From assembly GCF_014851685.1 (NCBI RefSeq), contig NZ_JACVAC010000024.1:1-57761 (forward strand): a DNA stretch of 57,761 nucleotides, in the 5' to 3' direction. Below, piece after piece: positions 15,802-25,192 of the stretch; position 1 is the first letter of the stretch; every line of letters begins with the position of its first letter. This DNA comes from Pseudomonas sp. PDM05 (GTDB lineage Bacteria > Pseudomonadota > Gammaproteobacteria > Pseudomonadales > Pseudomonadaceae). The notes beneath the pieces are model-generated. The model did no database searches. It had not been told where the DNA came from and saw only the letters and a list, made by a program, of their open reading frames with translations. The translations under genes were made by a program, and so were the position numbers.

Positions 15802-16818
15802 TTAATCTCGACTGACTTCATTCAAAATCAAACTCCGATAATGCCCCGGATTCGACCCACACCATTTACGAAACGCCTTATAAAACGAACTGGCATCGGC
15901 AAACCCCAGCCGTGCCGCGATCTCGGCAAAGCTGATCTGAGGTTCCGCCAACCACACAATGGCCAACTCTTTACGCACGCTGTCCTTGAGCCCCTGATAA
16001 GTCTGCCCCTCTTCCGCCAAACGTCGGCGCAGGGTTGAGGCGGAGATGCACAGGTTGGCAGCGAGGCGTTCGGTTTCCGGCCAGGTGTCGGGGGGCATCT
16101 GGCGCAGGTCGTGTTTGATGCGGGTGGCGAAGCTCTCGGGGTCGCGGTATTTGACCAGGATGTTGGCCGGGGCATGGGCCAGGAAACGTTTGAGTTCTTC
16201 TGCGCTGCGCTTGATGGGCAGGTCGAGGCAGTCAGCAGAAAAGATCATGCGGGTACGTAGCCGATCAAACCGTAGGTTGTCAGAGAACATCACTTGGTAG
16301 TCGTGACAAAAGTCCGGCTGCTCACAGCGCAGTTCGATCGCCAGGATCGGAATGCGCCTTCCCGCCAGCCAGCAAGCCACGCCGTGGACGATCATCCAAT
16401 AAGTGAAGTAGGTGAATGCGCGCTTGGGCACGGGCTCCGACAACACGATTTCCGCCAGGCTCTGCTGACGCACCAGTTGCGCAGGCATCTGCTCCAGCAT
16501 CAATGACAAAAACCCCAACACCGTTTCCAGGCTCGCGCCCAGGGTCGGCTGCGCCATCGCGGCGCGGCACAGGAAGGCCAGGCTGCCGGACTTGAGCTTG
16601 CGTGGGTCCATGCCGAAAAACTCATCATCCGTACGCCGTGCAAGCAAACGCCACAAACGCGCGTAAGCCGTGGCCGGTACGCGGGCGTCAGGCTGCTGCA
16701 GCAGTGTCGGGTCAATCCCGACCTTGCTCAGCGCCTCAGCCGTGGCCGCACCGGGCGCACAGCTCTGCAACAGGGCTTCGCGCACCAGGTGGATGGAGAT
16801 GGTGTCTTTTTCCGACAT
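15802..16818 (-). CDS. AraC-family transcriptional regulator (arabinose-binding-like N-domain)
   Basis: A 338-residue regulator. The N-terminal two thirds are of the OruR/ArgR-like type, with YARLWRLLARRTDDEFFGM near residue 50 and LSLMLEQMPAQLV near 110. The C-terminal 100 residues form the double helix-turn-helix: LCISASTLRRRLAEEGQTYQGLKDSVR and the signature FAEIAARLGFADASSFYKAFRKWCG.NPG.YR. The ATG at 16818 is chosen; a GTG at 16842 would add eight residues. Its 5' end faces the efe operon about 165 bp away, so it may share that region, but its effector and targets are unknown. Confidence 0.88.
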   Translation of the reverse strand: MSEKDTISIHLVREALLQSCAPGAATAEALSKVGIDPTLLQQPDARVPATAYARLWRLLARRTDDEFFGMDPRKLKSGSLAFLCRAAMAQPTLGASLETVLGFLSLMLEQMPAQLVRQQSLAEIVLSEPVPKRAFTYFTYWMIVHGVACWLAGRRIPILAIELRCEQPDFCHDYQVMFSDNLRFDRLRTRMIFSADCLDLPIKRSAEELKRFLAHAPANILVKYRDPESFATRIKHDLRQMPPDTWPETERLAANLCISASTLRRRLAEEGQTYQGLKDSVRKELAIVWLAEPQISFAEIAARLGFADASSFYKAFRKWCGSNPGHYRSLILNEVSRD

Positions 16819-16926
16819 GAGCAGTTGAACATTCCGCAGCACATAACAGGGTCTGCATCATAAGGGCGCCCGCCCTTCACCACCACCGTTCAGCCACTGT
16901 TCAGTAAACGTCAAGTTTTCCTGTTT

Positions 16927-16945
16927 AGTAATGAGTATCATTATG
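16927..16945 (+). promoter_or_regulatory. Fur box upstream of efeU
   Basis: AGTAATGAGTATCATTATG matches the 19-base Fur consensus at 14 positions by my count, with the AATGA and ATCATTAT arms intact. It lies about 40 bases before the efeU start, where iron-bound Fur would block transcription. Confidence 0.75.
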
Positions 16946-16985
16946 TTACAAATTAGCTTCCTATCTAATGACGCTGCGGTGCCGA

Positions 16986-17819
16986 ATGCTCGTTCCCTTT
17001 CTCATCATGCTGCGCGAAGGCATTGAAGCCGCTTTGATCGTTGGCATCATCGCCAGTTACCTGCAACAGACCGGGCGTGGCCAATGGATGCCAGCGGTGT
17101 GGATCGGCGTGTTCCTCGCCGCCGCACTGGCGCTGCTGGTGGGCGGTGGCCTGGAATTGGTCAGCGCAGAGTTTCCGCAAAAGCAGCAGGAGCTGTTCGA
17201 AGGCGTCGTTGGCCTGGTCGCCGTGGGCATTCTCAGCTCCATGGTGTTCTGGATGCGCAAAGTGGCGCGCTCGATCAAGCATTCCCTGCATGAATCCCTC
17301 GACCACGCCCTGACAGGCTCCAAGCACCAAGTGATCGCGCTGATCGCCATGGTGTTTTTTGCCGTGGCCCGCGAAGGTCTCGAAACGGTGTTCTTCCTGC
17401 TGGCCGTGTTCCAGCAAAGCGAAGGCCCGGGCGCACCGATCGGCGCCCTTCTCGGCCTGGTCCTGGCGATCATCGTGGGCTTGCTGATCTACAGCGGCAG
17501 CATGCGCCTGAACCTGGGGGCGTTCTTCCGCTGGACCGGCCTGTTCATCCTGGTCGTAGCCGCCGGCATCCTCGCCAATTCGGTGCAGGCCCTGCACGAA
17601 GCCGGCGTGTGGAACCACCTGCAAACCGTGCTGTTCGATTTCAGCGCGGCACTGCCCATGGACAGCCCGCTGGGCTCGGTGCTCGCCGGGATGTTCGGCT
17701 ATCAGGAAGCGCCGACCGTCAGCACCCTGGGCGCCTATCTGATTTACCTGGTGATCGCTCTGGTGATGTTCTTCCTGCCCTCGCCTGTCGCCCAACCTTC
17801 TTCCGTTTCCAGCCAGTAA
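16986..17819 (+). CDS. efeU: FTR1-family iron permease EfeU
   Basis: A 277-residue inner-membrane protein with seven predicted TM segments. It carries both iron-binding REXXE motifs: REGIE in TM1 (residues 10-14) and REGLE in TM4 (about 130-134). The start MLVPFLIMLREGIEAALIVG matches the E. coli EfeU N-terminus, so the ATG at 16986 is preferred to one at 16968. Other family blocks are FPQKQQELFEGVVG and HEAGVWNHLQ. It is the first gene of a Fur-box-preceded operon and moves iron into the cytoplasm after oxidation of Fe(II) by EfeB. Confidence 0.93.
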   Translation: MLVPFLIMLREGIEAALIVGIIASYLQQTGRGQWMPAVWIGVFLAAALALLVGGGLELVSAEFPQKQQELFEGVVGLVAVGILSSMVFWMRKVARSIKHSLHESLDHALTGSKHQVIALIAMVFFAVAREGLETVFFLLAVFQQSEGPGAPIGALLGLVLAIIVGLLIYSGSMRLNLGAFFRWTGLFILVVAAGILANSVQALHEAGVWNHLQTVLFDFSAALPMDSPLGSVLAGMFGYQEAPTVSTLGAYLIYLVIALVMFFLPSPVAQPSSVSSQ

Positions 17820-17829
17820 GGACCGCCTC

Positions 17830-19032
17830 TTGTCCAGCCCAACCCCTCAACCGGCTCTGCCACCCCGCGCCTTGCGCTGGGCCGTGGCGGGCTCGGTGGT
17901 CGTGATGATCGCCGCCGGTGGCCTGTTCTACTACGCGTCACAATTGGCCGCGAGCAAGCGCCAGACCAATCACAATGAAATTGCCGTGACCATTCATGGC
18001 CACGCCTGCGAGCCGAATGAACTGACGGTACCGGCCGGGCGTGCGAGTTTTCGCATCATCAACCGCTCCGACCGCGCGGTGGAGTGGGAAATCCTCGACG
18101 GCGTGCTGGTGATCGAAGAACGGGAAAACATCGCCCCCGGCCTGAGCCAGGTGATCAACGCCAACCTGCTGCCCGGCGACTACGCCATCACCTGCGGCCT
18201 GCTGAGCAACCCGCGCGGCACCTTGCACGTCACGCCAACGGCTGAGTCCGACGCCCAGGCCAAGGCCAAGCCGTCGATGGTGGCGTTCATCGGCCCGCTG
18301 TCGGAATTCCGGGTATACCTGAGCAGCCAGGGCGGCGCCTTGATCAAGGCCGTAAACGCCTTGCAACAGGCCATCGACGCCGGCGATCTGGCCCAAGCCC
18401 AGTCGCTCTACGTCCCAGCCCGCGAGGCTTACCAGCGACTGGCGCCAGCGTCCCAACGCCTGGCGCAGTTGGACAACGCGATCAATGCGCGTGCCGATTA
18501 CTTTGAGAACCGCGAGCAAGACCCGGCCTTCAGTGGCTTCCATCGTATTGAATACAGCCTGTTCCAGCAGCGCAGCCTGGATGGCCTGGCGCCGATTGCC
18601 CAACGTCTGTTCAACGACGTCACCACCCTCAAGCAACAGTTGCTGGCCCAGTCCCTGCCGCCGGAGCAATTGGTGGGCATCGTGGTGCGCAACCTCAACA
18701 GCCTGGCGGATGTGCGTGCCCTCAGCGGGGAAGAAGAGCGCTACAGCCACATCGACCTGAATGGCTTTGCCGCCAACCTGGACGCTGCACACAAAGTGGT
18801 CGAACTGATGCGCCCACTGCTGAGCAAATCCGCCGCCAACCTGTTGCCCAAGATCGACAACGCCCTCGCCGCCTTCGACAGCGAGCTCGCCGGGTTCAAA
18901 ACCAACAACCGTTACATCTCGTATGACAGCGTGACCGCCGATCAGCGCAAGCAGATCGCCGACAAGGCCAAGGCTCTGGCCGCCGCACTCGATGGAATCG
19001 ATCCCGCCCTTGGCCTTTCCGGCCTGCAGTGA
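17830..19032 (+). CDS. efeO: EfeO: iron-uptake periplasmic protein (cupredoxin plus M75 domains)
   Basis: A 400-residue protein translated from a TTG start, supported by TAAGGA seven bases upstream; no ATG fits the N-terminus. A hydrophobic segment (about residues 18-37) acts as signal or anchor without an obvious cleavage site. A cupredoxin-like domain follows (about 45-135, ending LPGDYAITCGLLSNPRGTLHV), then the M75 domain (about 155-400) with the conserved GFHRIEYSLF and GEEERYSHIDL. It is spaced 10 bp after efeU. It binds periplasmic iron and hands it to EfeB/EfeU in the model for E. coli. Confidence 0.9.
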   Translation: MSSPTPQPALPPRALRWAVAGSVVVMIAAGGLFYYASQLAASKRQTNHNEIAVTIHGHACEPNELTVPAGRASFRIINRSDRAVEWEILDGVLVIEERENIAPGLSQVINANLLPGDYAITCGLLSNPRGTLHVTPTAESDAQAKAKPSMVAFIGPLSEFRVYLSSQGGALIKAVNALQQAIDAGDLAQAQSLYVPAREAYQRLAPASQRLAQLDNAINARADYFENREQDPAFSGFHRIEYSLFQQRSLDGLAPIAQRLFNDVTTLKQQLLAQSLPPEQLVGIVVRNLNSLADVRALSGEEERYSHIDLNGFAANLDAAHKVVELMRPLLSKSAANLLPKIDNALAAFDSELAGFKTNNRYISYDSVTADQRKQIADKAKALAAALDGIDPALGLSGLQ

Positions 19033-19046
19033 AGACGACCGCACAC

Positions 19047-20348
19047 ATGAGTGATTCAGCACACACCAACCTCCAACGCCGCCGTGTCCTGCTGGGCATG
19101 GCCGCCACCGGCGTCGCCATTGCCGGCAGCAGCCTGAGCTGCCCGGCCATGGCCGCCGCCGAGCAAGTCACCACCGCGCCGCGCAGCGACAAGACCCAGG
19201 ACCATCACGACTTTTTCGGCAAGCACCAAACCGGCATCGTCACCCCGCGTCCGGCCTGCGGCATGCTCGTGGCGTTCGACGTACTGGCCAGCGACCGCGA
19301 CGATCTGGAGCGCTTGTTCCGCACGTTGAACGAACGTATCGCCTTCCTGATGACCGGCGGTGCCGTGACGCAAGTCGATCCGAAACTGCCGCCTACCGAT
19401 TCCGGGATTCTCGGCCCGGTGGTCACCCCGGATAACTTGACGATCACCGTGTCGGTCGGCGAGTCGTTGTTTGATGAGCGCTTCGGCCTCACGGCGGCCA
19501 AACCCAAGCGCTTGAGCCGTATGGTCGGTTTCCCCAACGATGCGCTGGAACCGGCGCAGTGCCACGGCGACCTGAGCCTGCAATTTTGCTCCAACACCCC
19601 TGACACCAACATCCACGCCCTGCGCGACATTGTGAAAAACCTGCCGGACCTGCTGCTGGTGCGCTGGAAACAGGAAGGCAGCGTGCCGCCCCAGGCACCG
19701 AGCAAACCCGGGGAACCGGCGCAGAGTGCACGTAATTTCCTCGGCTTTCGCGACGGCTCGGCCAACCCCAATTCCAACGATGACAAGGCCATGGACCAGA
19801 TCGTCTGGGTCCAACCCCATAGCAACGAACCGGCCTGGGCCGCCCACGGCAGCTATCAGGCGGTGCGCATCATCCGCAACTTCGTCGAGCGCTGGGACCG
19901 CACGCCCCTGCAAGAACAGGAGAGCATCATCGGCCGCGTCAAGACCACCGGCGCGCCCATGGACGGTAAACAGGAAAGCCAGGTGCCCGACTACAGCAAG
20001 GACCCCGAGGGCAAGTTGACCAAGCTCGATGCCCACATCCGCCTGGCCAACCCTCGTACCCCGCAGACCCAGGCCAACCTGATCCTGCGCAGGCCGTTCA
20101 ACTACTCCAACGGCGTCAATAAAAACGGTCAGCTGGACATGGGGCTGTTGTTCATCTGCTACCAGGCTGACCTGGAGAAAGGCTTTATCAGCGTGCAAAC
20201 CCGGCTCAACGGCGAGCCCCTGGAGGAGTACCTCAAGCCGGTCGGCGGCGGGTATTTCTTCACCTTGCCGGGCGTCACCGGGCCAGAGGATTTCCTTGGG
20301 CGCACGCTGCTCGCCGCCACGCACCCTCACACCACTGCCAACACCTGA
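19047..20348 (+). CDS. efeB: EfeB: Tat-exported DyP-type peroxidase/deferrochelatase
   Basis: A 433-residue haem protein. The N-terminus has a twin-arginine signal (LQRRRVLLGMAATG), so it is exported folded by Tat. The DyP hallmark GFRDG lies near residue 235, the proximal-haem histidine segment is AHIRLANPR near 330, and FDVLASDRDDLERLF and HGDLSLQFCSN match E. coli EfeB. An in-frame GTG at 19029 overlaps the efeO stop and would add six residues; neither start has a strong ribosome site. It oxidises ferrous iron (and is reported to release iron from haem) as the third part of the ferrous uptake system. Confidence 0.92.
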   Translation: MSDSAHTNLQRRRVLLGMAATGVAIAGSSLSCPAMAAAEQVTTAPRSDKTQDHHDFFGKHQTGIVTPRPACGMLVAFDVLASDRDDLERLFRTLNERIAFLMTGGAVTQVDPKLPPTDSGILGPVVTPDNLTITVSVGESLFDERFGLTAAKPKRLSRMVGFPNDALEPAQCHGDLSLQFCSNTPDTNIHALRDIVKNLPDLLLVRWKQEGSVPPQAPSKPGEPAQSARNFLGFRDGSANPNSNDDKAMDQIVWVQPHSNEPAWAAHGSYQAVRIIRNFVERWDRTPLQEQESIIGRVKTTGAPMDGKQESQVPDYSKDPEGKLTKLDAHIRLANPRTPQTQANLILRRPFNYSNGVNKNGQLDMGLLFICYQADLEKGFISVQTRLNGEPLEEYLKPVGGGYFFTLPGVTGPEDFLGRTLLAATHPHTTANT

Positions 20349-20375
20349 AACCAACCCCACAGCGGAAACCGTCCC

Positions 20376-21194
20376 ATGAAGAAGTCGACTCTCGCGTTGT
20401 CGTTGCTAATGACCCTTTCGCCCCTGGCCGCCTTCGCCGCCACGGCGCCGCTGGACCTGGTAGGCCCGGTGTCGGACTACAAGATCTATGTCACCGAAGA
20501 AATCGGTGAGCTGGTGACCCAGACCCAGGCCTTCACCGACGCGATCAACAAAGGCGACCTGGCCACCGCCAAGAAGCTCTACGCACCGACCCGTGTGCAC
20601 TATGAGTCCATCGAGCCGATTGCCGAGCTGTTCAGCGACCTCGATGCGTCCATCGACTCGCGGGTGGATGACCATGAGAAAGGTGTAACCGCTGAAGACT
20701 TCACCGGTTTCCACCGCATCGAATACGCGTTGTTCTCGCAAAATTCGACCAAGGGCCTGGAGGCGTTGACTGCCAAGCTCAACGCCGACGTCAACGACCT
20801 CAAGACCCGCGTCGACGGCCTGACCTTCCCACCGGAGAAAGTCGTTGGCGGCGCCGCCGCGTTGCTGGAAGAAGTCGCCGCGACCAAGATCTCCGGTGAA
20901 GAAGATCGCTACAGCCACACCGACCTCTACGACTTCCAGGGCAACATCGATGGCGCGAAGAAAATCGTCGATCTGTTCCGTGGCCAGATCGAGAAACAAG
21001 ACAAGGCCTTCCTGGCCAAGGTCGACAAGAACTTCGCCACGGTCGACAAGATCCTCGCCAAATACACAACCAAGGACGGCGGTTTCGAGACCTACGACAA
21101 AGTGAAGGAAAACGACCGCAAAGCCCTGGTGGGTCCGGTCAACACCCTGGCGGAAGACCTGTCCACATTGCGTGGCAAGCTGGGCCTTAACTGA
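20376..21194 (+). CDS. efeM: EfeM-type periplasmic M75 protein
   Basis: A 272-residue periplasmic protein with a cleavable signal (1-22, ending LAAFAATA). It consists only of the M75 domain, without the cupredoxin part seen in EfeO. The metal-site motif GFHRIEYALFSQ lies near residue 110 and GEEDRYSHTDLYDFQGN near 175; PLDLVGPVSDYKIYV is the usual N-terminal block. It ends the efe operon, 27 bp after efeB. Having both a cupredoxin-containing EfeO and a separate EfeM-like protein is a pseudomonad pattern; the second copy may be a soluble iron shuttle. Confidence 0.85.
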   Translation: MKKSTLALSLLMTLSPLAAFAATAPLDLVGPVSDYKIYVTEEIGELVTQTQAFTDAINKGDLATAKKLYAPTRVHYESIEPIAELFSDLDASIDSRVDDHEKGVTAEDFTGFHRIEYALFSQNSTKGLEALTAKLNADVNDLKTRVDGLTFPPEKVVGGAAALLEEVAATKISGEEDRYSHTDLYDFQGNIDGAKKIVDLFRGQIEKQDKAFLAKVDKNFATVDKILAKYTTKDGGFETYDKVKENDRKALVGPVNTLAEDLSTLRGKLGLN

Positions 21195-21210
21195 CAAGAC
21201 GTCCGCAGGC

Positions 21211-21236
21211 TGTGCATTCAAGCGGTGGAATGCACA
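21211..21236. terminator. Hairpin between efeM and the convergent large gene
   Basis: TGTGCATTC pairs perfectly with GAATGCACA around an eight-base loop, 16 bp after the efeM stop and just before the stop of the facing gene. No T-run follows. Confidence 0.5.
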
Positions 21237-21254
21237 ACCCGCGGGCGCTGGTGC

Positions 21255-24200
21255 TTAACTGGTGCCGGCGTCGGGCTTGAAGTCAGTCAGCGGGGCTCCG
21301 GTTGGCTTATGGGTGAGCGGGTCAATCGCATACCACGCGGCGCCCTGCTGCACCGCGTATAACCTGCACTGCTGGCTCACACCCAGGCGGCTTCCAGGGT
21401 AAGTGGCGCTGGCCGCGGGGGTGGCACGCAACGTGTCGTACACCCCAAGTCCCCATCGGCATCGCTCAAAGGCAGTGGCCCCCATATAAAAGCCTTCACC
21501 GGCAGTCACAAACTCACCGGCCAACGCACGCTGGGCGGTCTTCATGACGTCAATCGAGCTGTCGAGCGGGTTGAACACGCTACGCACCAATGTCGGCGCC
21601 CCCTTGAGCCCGCGCATGGCAAACCCACGACCGCCGTACGGCACAACGACTTTCAGGCCCTTGAAGAATGCTTTGGCCCCAGCCACCCCGCCTGTCACGG
21701 CGAACGAGCCGAAGTCGAGCAGCAAGCCCTTGATGCCAGCCCCGACCTTCCCTTCGGCGATATCGGCAATCGCTCCGACAAACGGGATCATGCTCAACAC
21801 CGTCCTCGCGTTCAGGTTGGAAAAAACCGCGCTTGAACTGAAGGGGTAGTTACGTATTTTGTGATACGTGGTGGGCTGGTTGGCATAGTCGATCAGTTGC
21901 GTGCGCTTCTGATCAAAGGTGACATCGAGTATCGCGTTGGCGATCGCAGTGGTTTTGTCCGATGCCCAACTGTTCGGTACATAATCGGCACCCGGCGCGG
22001 GCCAGTTTTCCAGGCCCAGGCCCGGCAATGCAGGACCTGCTTTTTCGATAATGACGTTCGACTTTACGTTGGGACGCGGGTCCCCCCCGCTTTTATAGGC
22101 CTGAAAATCAAACGACTCCGGCAGGCCGTCACGAAAGGACTCGCGCCTGCGCGCTACCGTTCTCTCTTTCACTTGCCCGCCATAGACCTTGAGGCTGTCG
22201 CGCAGATCGTCGCGCCGGATGATCTTCATTGAACCCGGGAAAAACTCTAAATACCCACCCGTAGGGCTCGTCGCTTTCGTGTCGTAGCGAATCAACACCC
22301 CCTGCCTGCCGATTTTTTCGGCCACGCCCTCAGGTTCGTATTGATCGTCCAGCAGGGTTTTGCCCGTGGCTTCACGCAGACTGAATACCTGGATGTCGGC
22401 AACCTCCAGGATTCGCCGCACATCCAACGGCGCGTTGGCGATCATCTGCCTGATTACCGTTGCGTGAGCGCTACGGGCATCGGCCAAATGCTTGTCCACA
22501 GCGGGTTCGACCAATGAGGCAATGTTCGGCAGCTGCTTGATGCGCTCGGAATAGGTTTCCCAGGAAATCTTCGGATGAACAAACGCGTAATCCTTGAGGT
22601 TGTTCAACACTTTTATCAGGGGGGGCATAAGAACATGTAAAAGCTCCGGCGGAGCTTGTTCATAAAGGATCACGTCGGTTAAAAGCGGCCCAGACACCCC
22701 CGTATGGCCCCGCGCGGCAGTGTCCATAGGCTGCAACCTGAAATCGCGGATCTCCTCCTCTGTCATCTCGGGAAACAGTAGCGCCAGTTGTTTGATCAGC
22801 AGGTTTGTCTGATTGGGCGTATCCCGCGTCAAGGTTTCAAATGCCTTGCCAATGCCCGTCTCTCGGTCGACAAACGCTTGCGTGGCCGCACGGTAGTCCT
22901 CTGACGAGTAATGTCCATCGGTACGCTTGGGAATCACGCCAGTCATCACGGCCCAATCCAGCACCGGTTGCGCGCCAAGGCTTTTGATCAATTGCTCCTG
23001 TTCATCTATCACCGGATTGAGCCGAGCAAGGGCATGGGCCTGGGTAATGTTCAAGGCCCGCGAACTGCCTGGGCCGCCGAGTTTTTCCGACAGGGCACAG
23101 GCAAGTCGCAGGTTGAGCCAGGACGTTGAACCGATGCTCACTTGCCCGGGCGACAGCTTCAGTGCTGCAGGCGCTTGCGCCGGCACTTGAGGGTCGGGCT
23201 TGAGCAGGAACTCGGGGGCAGCCTGCGCCAAAAACAGGTGGGCAATCAGCGGCGCGGTGGTCGCGTCCGCACCTTTGCCGATCAAGTGCCGTTCAATGTC
23301 TCGGCGCTCCTCCTCCAGCGTACGACCGAGGTTACTGGCGCGATAGATCTGGTGGCCCGCCACTACGCCCGGCTTACCGGGTACATCTGCCGTGATGCCG
23401 GTCTTGATCGCAGTTGCCAGGAGCTGATGGCGGGTTGCCCGTGAAAGCGCCCGCCCCTCGGCCACCTCGGCCATGTTCAGCAGCCGAGCCAGGGCCTGGG
23501 CTTTTGTTTTGGCCTGTGCCGAGTCGAAGAAATGTTGAAGTTTCAGATGGTCATCGTCGGGCATGCCTGACGGGAACGTGTGGTTGCGCAGTAGGCTATG
23601 CACCGAACCAGGCCCGGCGGCCTGGGCCCTTAATGTGGCCAGATCCGTTGGCGATAACGCTCCAGGGCCCCAGGTATAGGGCGTCAAGCCGGCGTAATCA
23701 GCGCCTATGGGCGAAGGCGGCAACGTGCTGCCGAGCCAGCCGATGACGGACTTCACTTGCCCGACTGTCGTGGGCGTCCCAAGCTCGGAAAACGCCAGGT
23801 ACTGACGCGCATCGTAGATGGGCTGGGAGCACAACGCGTTGCCGGTCGCCTGGCTCTTTTCAACCAGTTGATCAAACTCAGTGCGCAGCGTGCCAATGGC
23901 AGCTTTTTCCTGGGCGTTGCCGGTCACCTGGACCTTGCCGATCTCATCGTCCAGATAGGCCTGTAATGACTGCCACTGCAGGTTGTCGCCACGCAGTTGC
24001 AGTTGCCCGTTCGAGATCCGGTAAACGTTATCGTCGCCGCCAAACCCGATTTTCTGGATAAACGCCTGGAATGTCGGGGTCGCCAGCCATTGCAAAAACT
24101 GCTCGCGCGGCGCCTGGCTGATTTTTGCCAGCGTCGATTCGGGGTCGATCAGCACAGGCTCATCACTCAGGTTGAGCTGATCGCCCTCGGCTTTAGCGTT

Positions 24201-25034
24201 GATCAGCGCCTGCAGTTGGGACGCCAGCGCTGGGCGCGTATCGCGGTCGCTGTTTTTCTGCAAAAGCTGCACGAATTGTTCGCGCCAGTGAGCCCGCTTG
24301 TCGTCGGTAATGGGTGGCCAGCCGTTATCTTCCAGGGCCTTGCCCAACTGTGCAGCGTCCGCCGGTCGAGAGGGCGCATTCACCCCATAGAAGCCAAGCA
24401 TCACGCGGACATCGCGGAAATCACCGGTTTTTGCATCCGGCATCAGCACCCCGGCATAGTCAGGGCACAATATGTTGACGGCCTCGGTGACCTTCGCGCC
24501 AACCTCCCACCAGCCAGAGCCGTCAGTCGTGGTGAACCGTTGCCTGACCTTTTTGCCGTCGATATTCACCTCACCGTCGACCCCATCGTTGAAGATGCGC
24601 ACGGTGGACACATCCAGGCCCTTGGACGCGAACCAGGCCTGCACCTTTGGCTCACGCAGGGCTTCGCCAAAAGCGTCGGTGAAGGGCTTGATCGAAGCAT
24701 CGGGAGGAATGGGGTTGGCGTTGAGTTTGCCGGTGACCAGCCAACGCGCCAACGTGTCTTGCAAGCTGCTGTCGGCAGCCCTTGCACGCTCATCCGTTGG
24801 AAAAGCCCTGCTCGGCCTTCTCGTCACGTCACGCTTGCTGCGCCCAGAAGCCTGCTCAAGGATGACGAGCTTCAGCTGCTGGCTGCTTGTGCGCGGCGCA
24901 CGCCCCGGCAGCGGCGTTTCGGTTTGCCCTGATCGCCCCTGTAGGGCTGGGGGCTCAAGGGAGGTCGCAAAGGCGTTGTTCGGGACCGAAACAACTGCGC
25001 GCACGGACGAATAATCGGGCGGGAATGTCGGCAT
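21255..25034 (-). CDS. Very large toxin-like protein, 1259 residues, function unknown
   Basis: One uninterrupted frame of 1259 residues. There is no signal peptide; the first 80 residues are low-complexity and rich in Pro, Ser and Arg. Most of the length looks alpha-helical. A hydrophobic stretch near 1060-1130 (LSMIPFVGAIADIAEGKVGAGIKG... GGVAGAKAFF) is followed by a tail ending in CRLYAVQQGAAWYAIDPLTHKPTG. Segments such as GVLIRYDT and GYLEFFPGSMK resemble large Pseudomonas proteins annotated as dermonecrotic toxin-like (DUF6543 and relatives). That link is from memory and uncertain. Such proteins carry a hydrophobic hairpin thought to act in membrane insertion. No immunity or secretion gene is adjacent. 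Confidence 0.6.
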   Translation of the reverse strand: MPTFPPDYSSVRAVVSVPNNAFATSLEPPALQGRSGQTETPLPGRAPRTSSQQLKLVILEQASGRSKRDVTRRPSRAFPTDERARAADSSLQDTLARWLVTGKLNANPIPPDASIKPFTDAFGEALREPKVQAWFASKGLDVSTVRIFNDGVDGEVNIDGKKVRQRFTTTDGSGWWEVGAKVTEAVNILCPDYAGVLMPDAKTGDFRDVRVMLGFYGVNAPSRPADAAQLGKALEDNGWPPITDDKRAHWREQFVQLLQKNSDRDTRPALASQLQALINAKAEGDQLNLSDEPVLIDPESTLAKISQAPREQFLQWLATPTFQAFIQKIGFGGDDNVYRISNGQLQLRGDNLQWQSLQAYLDDEIGKVQVTGNAQEKAAIGTLRTEFDQLVEKSQATGNALCSQPIYDARQYLAFSELGTPTTVGQVKSVIGWLGSTLPPSPIGADYAGLTPYTWGPGALSPTDLATLRAQAAGPGSVHSLLRNHTFPSGMPDDDHLKLQHFFDSAQAKTKAQALARLLNMAEVAEGRALSRATRHQLLATAIKTGITADVPGKPGVVAGHQIYRASNLGRTLEEERRDIERHLIGKGADATTAPLIAHLFLAQAAPEFLLKPDPQVPAQAPAALKLSPGQVSIGSTSWLNLRLACALSEKLGGPGSSRALNITQAHALARLNPVIDEQEQLIKSLGAQPVLDWAVMTGVIPKRTDGHYSSEDYRAATQAFVDRETGIGKAFETLTRDTPNQTNLLIKQLALLFPEMTEEEIRDFRLQPMDTAARGHTGVSGPLLTDVILYEQAPPELLHVLMPPLIKVLNNLKDYAFVHPKISWETYSERIKQLPNIASLVEPAVDKHLADARSAHATVIRQMIANAPLDVRRILEVADIQVFSLREATGKTLLDDQYEPEGVAEKIGRQGVLIRYDTKATSPTGGYLEFFPGSMKIIRRDDLRDSLKVYGGQVKERTVARRRESFRDGLPESFDFQAYKSGGDPRPNVKSNVIIEKAGPALPGLGLENWPAPGADYVPNSWASDKTTAIANAILDVTFDQKRTQLIDYANQPTTYHKIRNYPFSSSAVFSNLNARTVLSMIPFVGAIADIAEGKVGAGIKGLLLDFGSFAVTGGVAGAKAFFKGLKVVVPYGGRGFAMRGLKGAPTLVRSVFNPLDSSIDVMKTAQRALAGEFVTAGEGFYMGATAFERCRWGLGVYDTLRATPAASATYPGSRLGVSQQCRLYAVQQGAAWYAIDPLTHKPTGAPLTDFKPDAGTS

Positions 25035-25150
25035 CGGGAGTTCTCTTCACGGTTGAGATCGCGAAAGTTCTCGTCCCTTAGAACCGTCCAAAGAAATCCT
25101 ACAAAGCCACCTCAAGACCGCATGTAAGTGTTTTCGCAATGCACGTGCTG

Positions 25151-25171
25151 CCAGGGCCCGTTCAGCCCTGG
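25151..25171 (-). terminator. Hairpin 3' of pssA
   Basis: CCAGGGC and GCCCTGG form a perfect seven-base stem with a seven-base loop, 22 bp after the pssA stop. There is no T-run, so function is uncertain. Confidence 0.35.
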
Positions 25172-25192
25172 AAGTGGTTTCGGGTTGTGTCG

